Source of the DNA: Polydactylus sextarius
Taxonomy: Eukaryota; Chordata; Actinopteri; Polynemidae
Length of the DNA stretch: 64,000 bases
NCBI GenBank assembly: GCA_016801845.1
Contig: CM028918.1
Span: 19,755,001-19,819,000, forward strand
Direction of reading: 5' to 3'
Each line of letters begins with the position of its first letter. The first letter of the stretch is position 1. Below, in pieces: positions 1-18,100 of the stretch. The notes under the pieces were generated by a model. It searched no databases. It was not told where the DNA came from and saw only the letters and a program-made list of their open reading frames with translations. Both the position numbers and the translations under genes were made by a program.

Positions 1-848
1 TACTGAGGACACACCTTGTGCTCTCTAACGCATAAGTGAAAATTATATTAATAAGGTATTTTATTCCTAATTTGACAAATAAGAGAAGTAATGAGAATTT
101 TTTTACTTTTTTCTTCAGTCTAAATCAAAGTCGTCACTCTTAGTCTTATAATATATAAGCAGAGAAATACATCTTGTGAAAGCGTATATGGAAAGTGTAC
201 TCGCCTGTCAAGCCTCAGAAATCAGAAGCACGGCCAGCGAAAGATTCAGTTTTCCAACCAGGGCCAGACTTTAAGTACTGCTGAAGCCGATGGGTTTGGT
301 CTGAATGACGCTCACTGCTTCTCTTTTTGCTAAAACTCGTGATGATTTTGATGAAGAGATTTCATCACCATCAGTTCCTGTAAATAAGGATGACCCTACT
401 GTTTTTCAGTAGCTTAATAATATCTGGTATTACCTCCCCTTAAAGAGTCACAGTTCTTACACCCAGTCTGTGTCGACACTCACCACAACCTCAGACACTA
501 TCTACGTGATGGATATGGACACATTCCTGTCATGAGAAGAGCATATACACATAGATATAGAACTGATTTTAGTTTAATGTGTAACATGTTTTAAGTCAAA
601 TTTCAGTCATAAAGCGCAATACCACAAATCACAAATTTGCCTGTCAGGGTGATTACATTTTGTACTGTGAGGGAGAGACAAGGACCCACATTAACGACAT
701 CTGAAATGAGAAATAATGACGTCCCAGGGTGAACAACTTTCCAACCTGAGTGAAAAGACAGTGAAAAGAAACACAGGCTGGACATTCATGTGCAGGAAGG
801 AAATGAACAGTGTTAGAGACACAGTTTACAGCCAAGACTGACACCAGA
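1..848. other. intergenic flank, no gene recognised
   Basis: No long reading frame, splice-flanked exon or RNA gene was recognised here. The sequence is AT-rich and resembles ordinary teleost intergenic DNA. Short reading frames near 603-844 overlap one another on the minus strand and match nothing I know. A distal exon of a gene lying to the left cannot be excluded. Confidence 0.5.
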
Positions 849-1110
849 TTACCAGCAGGAGGATGATAACAGGTACACAGCCTGAGAGAGTTTTTTTATG
901 TTATGTGTGATGTTATCTGTACGACATGATACTCTAATGAATGCATCATTGCCCTCTGACCCCTCAGCCTCAGCCGAATGACAGTCTGAGACGGGGCAGA
1001 GGAGCCCAGAGATGTATTGGGCCACCGGCCTATGTAGAGCTTTAAAAACAAAGAAAGTAACTTTAAACTCAATCCTGAACTTGACTGACAGCCAGTGTGG
1101 CTGTAGCATA
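849..1110 (-). mobile_element. decayed LINE reverse-transcriptase fragment
   Basis: Read on the minus strand, this stretch encodes a piece resembling the C-terminal region of fish non-LTR retrotransposon ORF2: a degenerate form of the familiar HWLPVKFRI..FK....FKAL segment, followed by a degenerate P.YISGLL. There are in-frame interruptions and no complete element, so it is an old truncated copy. The match is from memory of the L2/Rex-like family, and the exact clade cannot be assigned. Confidence 0.55.
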
Positions 1111-1357
1111 ATTGTGCAGACAGCATGGGTGTGGAACTGATGTAGGATCAGATAATGATACTAAGAATTTTGTTATGCAGGATTTACCATCAGTCAGAGG
1201 TAAGGTGGATCCTTAGTTATTTGTGATTCACATTTTGTGATGCGGTGATAAGACAGGGGAGGGAGACAGTGACACTATACAGACATGCTATCAGCCATGA
1301 CCTGAAGGTCAGAGGTTGCTTCATCATTGAGTATAACAAATGCTGTAAAATATGTCT

Positions 1358-1402
1358 ACACTACTACTATAATACTACTTATACTACAATACTACTATAA
1401 TT
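1358..1402. repeat. ACT/AT-rich simple repeat
   Basis: Imperfect runs of ACT and TACTATAAT units form a short low-complexity tract. No coding or regulatory role is apparent. Confidence 0.6.
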
Positions 1403-1988
1403 CAGATTAAGAGACAGATGAATAAATATTAAATTCAATTCATCATACAAAGAATCGTCTGTGTGCAAAATCTGAATCTATGGAATCTGAAAAACAGCAG
1501 TTATCAGCACAAACTACAGTGCCAGCATGACTGTCAGCTGGCACGGACCCACCAACTAACTACAAGCCTGCATCTCCTCAGTCTGTGACTCTGAGCATTG
1601 TACGATGGTGCAACGGCCCCTGGAGAGAAGGATGCTCTTCAAGACAGGCCTTCAAGGTCATGTAATAAAGCAGGACGGTTAAGGTTTCAATAACATCAGT
1701 TAATACTGTGCTTTAATGGAAAAAAAGAAAGTTTCCACAAGCACGGACTTCATCAATTCATAAGCAAACACTTTCATAGACGTGACAGTGATCAGGGAAA
1801 ACATTTTCAGACGTGACAGGAGAAGGGAAAATGCTGACCTATTGTCAGTTATTTACTGACAGTGCTTTTGTTTCTTAACCTTTGACTGACTGATAGACAG
1901 ATGTCACAAGACAATTTGGGAGTGTTAATGTGTCAGTGCAGACTTGGGGGAACCGTATGAGCCTGCTTTCGTCAGCATGAATTCATCG

Positions 1989-2061
1989 TATAAAGGGAAG
2001 TGAGAGGAGCGACAGACATTTTTGAGAGACTTGACTGATCAGGGCAGTGGTCATCACTGAG
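1989..2061 (+). promoter_or_regulatory. probable TATA box and non-coding first exon of the connexin gene
   Basis: A TATAAA at 1989-1994 lies about 25-30 bp upstream of a plausible transcription start. The following segment ends with a good 5' splice site (CTGAG then GTAGGAG, exon end 2061). The coding exon begins after a pyrimidine-rich acceptor (TCTTTCTCAG, ending 2670). A short untranslated exon 1 followed by one large coding exon is the usual connexin gene structure. Promoter and exon limits are inferred from signals only. Confidence 0.45.
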
Positions 2062-2679
2062 GTAGGAGCAGTTATTACTGTGAGAAGAGTCTTTATTCTA
2101 CTAATCTAATGTTTTGATCAGTAACAATGTGAAAACTTTTTTTTTTTTTTGATTGATTTGGCTGATTTGAACAGTGTTAAATGTGTGTTAAATAACTCAC
2201 CTGAGAGAGAGAGATTAACTTTTAGTTCTGAAGACAGACAAAAACAGACAGCTAGACCTCGCTTTAGTAAATCCATTACAGGCAGTGGCACCAATAAACC
2301 TAATGTGTCTATGTTGTCAATCAACTATGACTTCATTCAGTCATTGACGGTCTGACACTGCATTGTGCTTTTTCCTCTGGACCAGCAGTGACAATGACAC
2401 AGGCTGCTTTGCTCTTAACAAAACAACTGTCATGTATTTGTACACTTATGTATTTGTTTTAGCAGTTTACAGTTCGCATGAATTTCCATGATAATACAGT
2501 TTCTATCATATAACCCTTATGAGTTCTGAGAAAATAATGTGTCTTATTCCTGAATCTACTGTGTGTAAACTGTGCTGCAGGTGTAAAGATGCATTGACCT
2601 TCCTCACGTGACGCCTAGAAGTGTCAGCTCTGTATTCAGTGCTTTCTTGTATTCCTTGTGTCTTTCTCAGGCTTTCAAC

Positions 2680-3438
2680 ATGGGGGAGTGGTCCTTCCTG
2701 TCTCATCTGTTGGACAAAGTGCAAACTCACTCTACTGTAGTAGGGAAGGTCTGGATGAGCGTCCTCTTCCTCTTCAGGATCTTCATTCTGGCTTCTGGTG
2801 TGGACAAAATCTGGGGAGATGAACAAGCACGCATGGATTGTAACACTTTAAGCTTTGGTTGCAGGAATGCCTGCTATGATCGATCCTTCCCCTTATCTCA
2901 CACGCGCTTCTGGGTCCTACAGATTCTGACTGTCTCCACACCGACACTCATCTATCTAGGCCACGTCCTGCTGGTGATCCGTAAAGAAAACAAGCTGAGG
3001 AGACGTACGACACAGAAACTCACCAAAAACGGGATGGTTAAAATTCCAAAGTATTCAGATGAACATGGCAAAGTGCAGATGAAGGGGGTCCTGCTGGCCA
3101 GCTATATCATACAGCTGTTCGCCAAGATCATTCTGGAAGTGGCCTTCATCGTAGGCCAGTACTACCTATACGGTTTCATAATGATGCCCAGCAAGATTAC
3201 GTTTTCTGAATACCCATGTCGAACAGCGGTTCACTGCTTTATCACTCGTCCCACTGAAAAAAGCATCTTTATTATTTTCATGCTGGCGATGGCCGTTCTC
3301 TCTGTGGTCCTCAACATTGTGGAGATATTCCACCTGATCGGCTCCAAGATCTTGGAGAAGAAAAGGAGGAGCAGTGTCTCTACTCCCTCTGAAGAGTACA
3401 ACATGGAGCCAATCAAACAGACGGTTACACTCTGCTGA
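2680..3438 (+). CDS. connexin (gap junction protein), small teleost Cx32.2-like
   Basis: Encodes 252 residues with the complete connexin plan: cytoplasmic N-terminus starting MGEWSFLSHLLDKVQTHSTV, four membrane segments, two extracellular loops and a short tail. Six connexins form a hemichannel that docks to a neighbouring cell, passing ions and small metabolites. Extracellular loop 1 has the normal C-x6-C-x3-C (C54, C61, C65). Loop 2 ends with the family signature RPTEK but holds only two cysteines (C180, C186); the expected first cysteine is F175 (TTT at 3202-3204). The start at 2680 is chosen over an in-frame ATG at 2608 because the family N-terminus begins here and an acceptor AG ends at 2670, putting the earlier ATG in the intron. 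Overall similarity is to fish Cx32.2-type proteins from memory; paralogue assignment is tentative. Confidence 0.95.
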   Translation: MGEWSFLSHLLDKVQTHSTVVGKVWMSVLFLFRIFILASGVDKIWGDEQARMDCNTLSFGCRNACYDRSFPLSHTRFWVLQILTVSTPTLIYLGHVLLVIRKENKLRRRTTQKLTKNGMVKIPKYSDEHGKVQMKGVLLASYIIQLFAKIILEVAFIVGQYYLYGFIMMPSKITFSEYPCRTAVHCFITRPTEKSIFIIFMLAMAVLSVVLNIVEIFHLIGSKILEKKRRSSVSTPSEEYNMEPIKQTVTLC

Positions 3439-3797
3439 ACAGGTGGATGGTATAGTCCATCACACACTCCTCTTCTTGCTTTGCTCCCTACTGTTAGATT
3501 CAAATGTTGAGATAAATCCTGTCCAGGTTTAAATTGACAGAGCACTCCGTCTGTCTTGTTTATACAGTTAAGCATCATACGTTTTCTGCAATCAAGGTTT
3601 GTGGAGTATCAGGATAATTTTTTTAGGCTTCATTCAGTAGTTCTTTGTTTAAAGGAGCTGTGCTTGGCTTGTGTACACTGTATGCGTGTGGATATGTACA
3701 TGTATATGAGTTTTGTTTTCATTTCTTGTAGATTTTAAACTGTGGTTATGTGGCTATTTTTTCTGCTGCTGTACAGTAGAATATTTTTTGAATTGGA

Positions 3798-3803
3798 AAT
3801 AAA
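3798..3803 (+). promoter_or_regulatory. connexin polyadenylation signal
   Basis: AATAAA about 360 bp after the connexin stop codon, suggesting a 3' UTR of roughly 3439-3820. The remaining gap to about 4460 shows no gene. Confidence 0.5.
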
Positions 3804-4462
3804 TCCATCCCATCTCTTTGTTTTACCTTTGAAAAAAGTGAGGGTATGATTTGTACTACAGGAGTGTACACCCTGGACCAACAGACTGTCTTAATGAGAA
3901 CATCCTCCTGTTTTGCTTCCACATCAGCAGAGATCCACCTACTGGTGGACGAAGCCTCTCGATCAGATAAATGAACAGTTTTCACTATGTTTGTGCTGTC
4001 AGTTCATTTTATGTCAAACACTGGAGCAGCGAGAAATCTAGATTAATTTTATTTTTTCTTTGTTTTTATCATCTGTCTGATTTCAATGAGGTATGAGAGA
4101 GTGAACATTAAGTGATTAAAAAAAAAACAACAATGTCACTGATGAAGACTTCACAGCTGCACTTCTTTCACACTGGAAATGTCATGACATTATATGATGA
4201 ATCATCTGTTTTGGTGAAACGGAATAAAACCATGAGGATAAGGAATAAATAATTACAGCATGTTAATGGAACTGTGGTTGTCTACAGCTAAAAACTGATG
4301 TCTCTGACGTCATCATGAAACCAGTTCTCTCAAAAAAAAGTGAACTTGAGCATGAAAATGAAGAACTTTAACAGTAACACTTGAACAGCGTCAAGACATC
4401 CTACTGATATTTTGAAGACAAATAAAAGATGACAGACAGAACCTAAACATCAGTTCAACTGG

Positions 4463-4468
4463 TTTATT
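4463..4468 (-). promoter_or_regulatory. mcm9 polyadenylation signal
   Basis: AATAAA on the minus strand, about 95 bases after the mcm9 stop codon. It implies a very short mcm9 3' UTR and tail-to-tail orientation with the connexin gene. Confidence 0.6.
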
Positions 4469-4560
4469 TTCATGATAGAAATCACCCACCATGCTCCACG
4501 GTCAGGTGTAATATGCAGTGTTATTGTGTATCAGATACACTGTGACTGCAGCCTGTTATT

Positions 4561-13383
<8,823 letters not shown>

Positions 13384-14121
13384 GGTGAAGTGGTGTCAAC
13401 CCCTGCAAGAACAGTAAGTAACATTCATTAATGATCAAGGTTTGACACTGACACACCAGAGTTCAACCAGCTCAAACAACAATTTAGGAATGAGAGATCT
13501 GTTTCTGAATTAATCCTACTGCAGAGCAAACGTCTCCTTTGGAAACTTGTTACAGGACATGTCTTTACATTACCTCTGTCCTGAAATGTAACAAAGAAAG
13601 GCTGTGACAAGTGATTATTTGTATTATCCACTAAACTTGTTGTCGTTGTCTTAATTAAACATTTTTTTTTTTTTTTTAAATGACAATGCACCTGTTTCCT
13701 AGAGTTGACAGTAATTTCTTCTACACTGAACTGCCACTGTAGCTGTGACACACAGCTGATGTATCCAGGGTGTGACCCAGTGTCAGCTGGGATTAACTCC
13801 TCCACCACCTCCACATATCAAGTGAGACTAACGAAAGAACGGGTGTTTCATGTTTGTGGACTTATTTGTAGGATGGTCCATCACAACATCAACACTGACT
13901 GACACAAACACAGAACCAGCCCTCAGAGGTCATCAACAGGCGACTGTCCACCTGCATGTGATGGCTGTTCCTAATATTTTTGATATTTCTCTCTGCGCTT
14001 AGATTTGACAATATATGACAATGTCGAACCGTTTAAGTGTTAAACGATACGGATCATATGTTGTCAGTGCACACACCTCCAGTAACCAACAGCAGAGGCG
14101 CTGTCCTCTCTGTGTGTGATG

Positions 14122-14167
14122 TAACTGGCGCACTTTTTAAAGCTGCACAGTGAAACTGCGCCAGTTA
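14122..14167. repeat. perfect 11-bp inverted repeat TAACTGGCGCA / TGCGCCAGTTA
   Basis: Arms at 14122-14132 and 14157-14167 are exact reverse complements, separated by 24 bases. Each arm joins a MYB-like TAACTG to a GGCGC core. It sits in the inferred first intron of mcm9, about 170 bp inside the presumed first exon. Confidence 0.7.
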
Positions 14168-14273
14168 ACGCGAAACAACCGTGTCTGTCTGTCTGTCAGC
14201 CGCAGCTGATACTGATATACTACTAATGAACAGGAGCGTTAGCCCCAAGAAAGAGACACAAAACAAAAACAAG

Positions 14274-14276
<3 letters not shown>

Positions 14277-14321
<45 letters not shown>
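14277..14321. repeat. (CA)n microsatellite
   Basis: An uninterrupted CA run of about 22 units in the inferred mcm9 first intron. A shorter CA run lies at 14507-14530. Confidence 0.95.
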
Positions 14322-14327
<6 letters not shown>

Positions 14328-14779
14328 AGTTATTTACCTTCGAGACACAGACTCAACATTGATTTCGCAGTAAACTCGCAGTAGAAGATGTGTATAAGCG
14401 GCAACTTCTGTTTCTTCTTCTTCTTTTTCTAAATTTTCGTGGCAAATAATAAACAGACTTCGGCACGTTATCGCCGCCTATTGATAAAGAGTGTGAACTA
14501 AAGATTCACACACACACACACACACACACATTTATTTACAATTTATTTTTAAATGTTATAACCCTAAACAGCATGTAAACTTAATTTGAAATTCTTTATA
14601 TTTGTAGCCATTCATAGCCAGGCAAACCACATAAAACAGTTTTTTGCTTATTCTTTATTTTGTTTATCCAACATCCACTACAGACTTCATTATTTACTTC
14701 TTAGCGCTCTGACGGTGCAGCAGACGCCGGTTGATGACGTAGATGCAATTCTTACCGTTACCAGTCGGCGGCGGCCTCG

Positions 14780-15149
14780 TTTGCCTGATTTTTGGCGCTA
14801 AAATTAAATTTAAATCTAAAATGTTTACTTAAACAAGAAATTTAAGAAAAAATAAAAGTGACTCTTGCAACTACTTATTCACACTAATGTTGCTGTCCAC
14901 CTTGTGAAAATCATAATCATATGACAGTCATAACACAAGCGTAAGAACGTAATCCAATCGCTGTCAACGCTGGCTGATGACGTTGTCCAATCAAAACAAA
15001 GTGTTACGATTTTAAAATCCAAAGGGAGTCGCCGGTGATGCAGTTGTATTGTATTAGTTAGTAACGTCTATCTTTCTTTACAGTTATCTAGGAAAATGTA
15101 TTCGCCTGCGTGGTAATTTCTGTTCGGAGAATAAGTATCACTGAGAGAA
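14780..15149. promoter_or_regulatory. mcm9/cenpe divergent promoter, cenpe-proximal part
   Basis: TTTGGCGC at 14791-14798, inside TTTTTGGCGCTAAAA, fits the E2F consensus TTTSSCGC. Two CCAAT boxes lie at 14954-14958 and 14987-14991, spaced 33 bp, with a TGACG half-site between them (about 14977). E2F sites and CCAAT pairs spaced about 30 bp are typical of G1/S and G2/M promoters, which suits a replication/repair helicase and a mitotic kinesin. Which gene each site serves is inferred. Confidence 0.5.
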
Positions 15150-18100
15150 ATGGCGGAAGAGTCTGCCGTTAAAGTTTGTGTTCGGGTCCGTCCGCTTATT
15201 GCGAGGTGAGTTTTTACAGAAATTAAGCAAGACAATTTCCAGAAGCTAGCTAGTTAGCTTTTATGTTGCTAAGTGTTAACGTCAATGATGTGGGTTTTCT
15301 GTCATTAGTAAAAATGGAAAAAAAAAAAAAAAAGGTTAATTTTGAGCAGATAATGACGGTCTATATTAAACGTGTATACGTGTTTAGTTTAACATTAATA
15401 AACGATGTGGGGTTCGTTAGGAACAGGAAGCGTAAACCGTTGTTGTTATACCTGTAGTTTAAACTTTGAACGACTAAAAACATTTTTTTTTTACTATTTA
15501 CAAATATGAGTCAAACAACATTTAGAGTCGTTACTTTTAGTTTTATGTCATTAAAATTGTTAATGTGTTTAAATCAAATTTCAGTGTAAAACTTGTGGTG
15601 GGTGTGATTGTGATCGTGCTTCATAATCTTTGCTCATTAAATCATCAGGAGAGTGTTGACAGGCCAGGGCTCGAACTGATGTGTGTTGAACATGTGTCAT
15701 TGTTACAGGGAAGAAAGCTCTGCATCAGACAATATAGAGCCTGTCCAGTTTTTTTGGAAAGCTGATAAGAAAGCAATTCATCAGCTGGATGATGGGAATT
15801 CCACCAAGAGCTTTAGCTTTGGTATGTTTTCATGAGGACTGTTTATGTTAATGTTCATAAATGTTTACTGGATGTTGTAAGTTGCTTTGAATTGTTTAGT
15901 ACAGGCATTGTAATGGGATGATGTACTATACAGCCACTTTCCTCCTCTGCTGTTTGCAGACCGGGTGTTCACTGCTGATGAAACCACCAGTCAGCTGTAC
16001 CAGGACATTGCAAAGCCTCTGGTTGTTTCCACCGTTGAGGGATACAACGGTATGTAATGAAAACTGAATACAGTCAAACCTGTCTTGTTGTACAGTGTCA
16101 TTCATTTAGTTGTGGCTGCATTGTGTATATTGTGTTGTCTCCAGTGTTTCTGCCAATATGGAGTTGTATCAACAGTGGTAGTGTTAATGACATATGAATT
16201 ACAGCATGTCTTTAAAGGAACAATATCCGAATAATATTTAATATTAATTACTATCACTGTGAGTGGATCTCTCAGATGAGTCTTTCCATTGTTCTATAAA
16301 TTCAGCTAATATTGCAACAGAAAGTCAAACACCTCTGCCCAAGCGCTCTGTGTTTCAGAAGTGGCTAACATCACTATTGTCTGAAGTTATATTGCTTATG
16401 TCGTACCTTGTCGTCTCTAACATGTTGGACCTTTTGGTTGCTTGCGTCATTGTTAAATTCGGTTTGTTTTTGGCCAGCACAGAGTTTCCCATTCATATGC
16501 TTCACTCACAAATGTGTGTGTGTGAATTGACCTGGCGTATACCTGAGATATTAAAGAGATAAGATGGAGCTCACCTCTTACATTCATGTGCATTTACAAG
16601 AAACACTATTTCTGTCCCTTGTTTGATGTACAGGAACAATATTTGCTTATGGGCAGACCTCTTCTGGAAAGACATTTACCATGATGGGTGGTGATCATAT
16701 TCCTGGAGTGATACCTCTGGCTGTAGAAGATGTTTTTCAAACCATTAAAAATGTAAGAACCGTGTCACGTTGTGAAATGTTCCTCAGTTTGCTATGTAAC
16801 CACTGTTTTATTCCAACCGCTGCTTTTCTTGTGCTCAAAGTGTCCAAAGAAGGAGTTCCTTCTCAGAGTGTCATACATGGAGATCTACAACGAGACTGTG
16901 ACTGATCTGCTAGTTGACAGCTGGAAGCGAAAACCACTGGAAGTGCGAGAGACAATCAACGTAAGTGTTTAGTGTTTTATTGCCTTTTTAGATTTAGTTT
17001 CATGTAGAAAATGTTTTGGGGGATTTTTCATTGTCACCAGTGACCACTGGAACTAATTTGCCAGGCTAAGTGGCAATCCAGCTCTCCTAATACAACCACA
17101 GGTCTAACAAAATGTTTTAGAGTTGTATCATGGGAAGTACACATACAAATATATAAGGATCTGTTATTAAAGTTGGTGTTCATTGTTTCAATTTTGGGCT
17201 AAAATTGAGTTGTTCATGCTTGTTAATCACTCCCTTATTTTATGAAAGTGTAATACTAAATCACTGAAGGTCACTTAAAATATTGAGCCATAGTAACATG
17301 TCTAAAGTCTAGCAGCACTCAACGGACCTCAAAAGTCTTACATGCTGTTTGTGATTCTTTCTCAATAATGACTGTGTAGAAAAACATCTATGTGGCTGAC
17401 TTGACTGAGGAACTGGTTACATCCCCTGCACAAGCTCTAGCCTGGATCCGAAAAGGAGAAAGTAAGATGTCAGGTTACTACTGAACATGAGACTGATGCT
17501 GTTTTTAAAGAGTAAAACATAACACACGTCTGCCTCTGCAGAGAATCGCCACTATGGAAAAACGAAAATGAACGAACGGAGCAGCCGTTCACACACAATT
17601 TTCAGAATGGTAAGTGATGACATAACATGGAGTATAAAGCAGGATTCAGAGGGAATCTGGACTTTTCATGACTTTGCTTTTTCCTCAGATCTTGGAGAGT
17701 CGTGAACGCAGTGACCCTGTGTCAGGTGAAAATGCAGATGGAGCCATTATTGTGTCTCATTTGGTAAGCTTCTTTTGTTAACTTTGCATTTCTGCATCAT
17801 AGTTCATTTTATAATAAATAGTTGCCCAAAATTAATTTTGCCTCATCTTGTAGAATTTGGTTGATCTTGCCGGATCTGAAAGAGCAAGTCAAACAGGAGC
17901 TGAAGGTAATGAGTTACATCCATATAAATGTTTATTATTGATTGAAGGTGCATGAGGTGTGTTCTGTATTAGGCCTGATGTTGTGTTAGTTTACTCTGTG
18001 TGTGGTGAGTTTACAATAATCTTTCTGTTTTGGTATCTAAGGTGCACGCGTTTCAAAGAAGGTTGTAATATCAACCGCAGTCTGTTCACACTCGGCCAAG

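Larger units (their letters stand above)
13384..14480 (-). other. mcm9: mcm9 5' untranslated region and first intron
   Basis: A 3' splice site (TTCTTGCAG) ends just upstream of base 13402 on the minus strand, so the first 19 bases before the ATG are joined to an upstream non-coding exon. The best candidate ends at 14338 with a strong donor (CTCGAAG then GTAAATAA) and starts somewhere between about 14400 and 14480. The intron holds a (CA)n tract at 14277-14321 and a perfect inverted repeat at 14122-14167. No coding gene is evident. Confidence 0.5.

Noticed and set aside
2608..2679. Upstream in-frame ATG giving a 276-residue connexin
   Set aside because: The extra 24 residues would sit before the universal connexin N-terminus and cross a good splice acceptor ending at 2670, so they are intronic.
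14181..14384. 67-residue ORF across the (CA)n run
   Set aside because: Most of it is a His-Thr repeat produced by CA units, with no homology or splice support.
17901..17914. Alternative donor at 17913 as the normal end of cenpe exon 9
   Set aside because: It restores the frame but the donor (GA then GTTACA) is weak, and it inserts about three residues into one of the most conserved kinesin loops. The GAAG/GTAATG donor at 17905 fits the family exactly. It is kept only as a possible rescue route.
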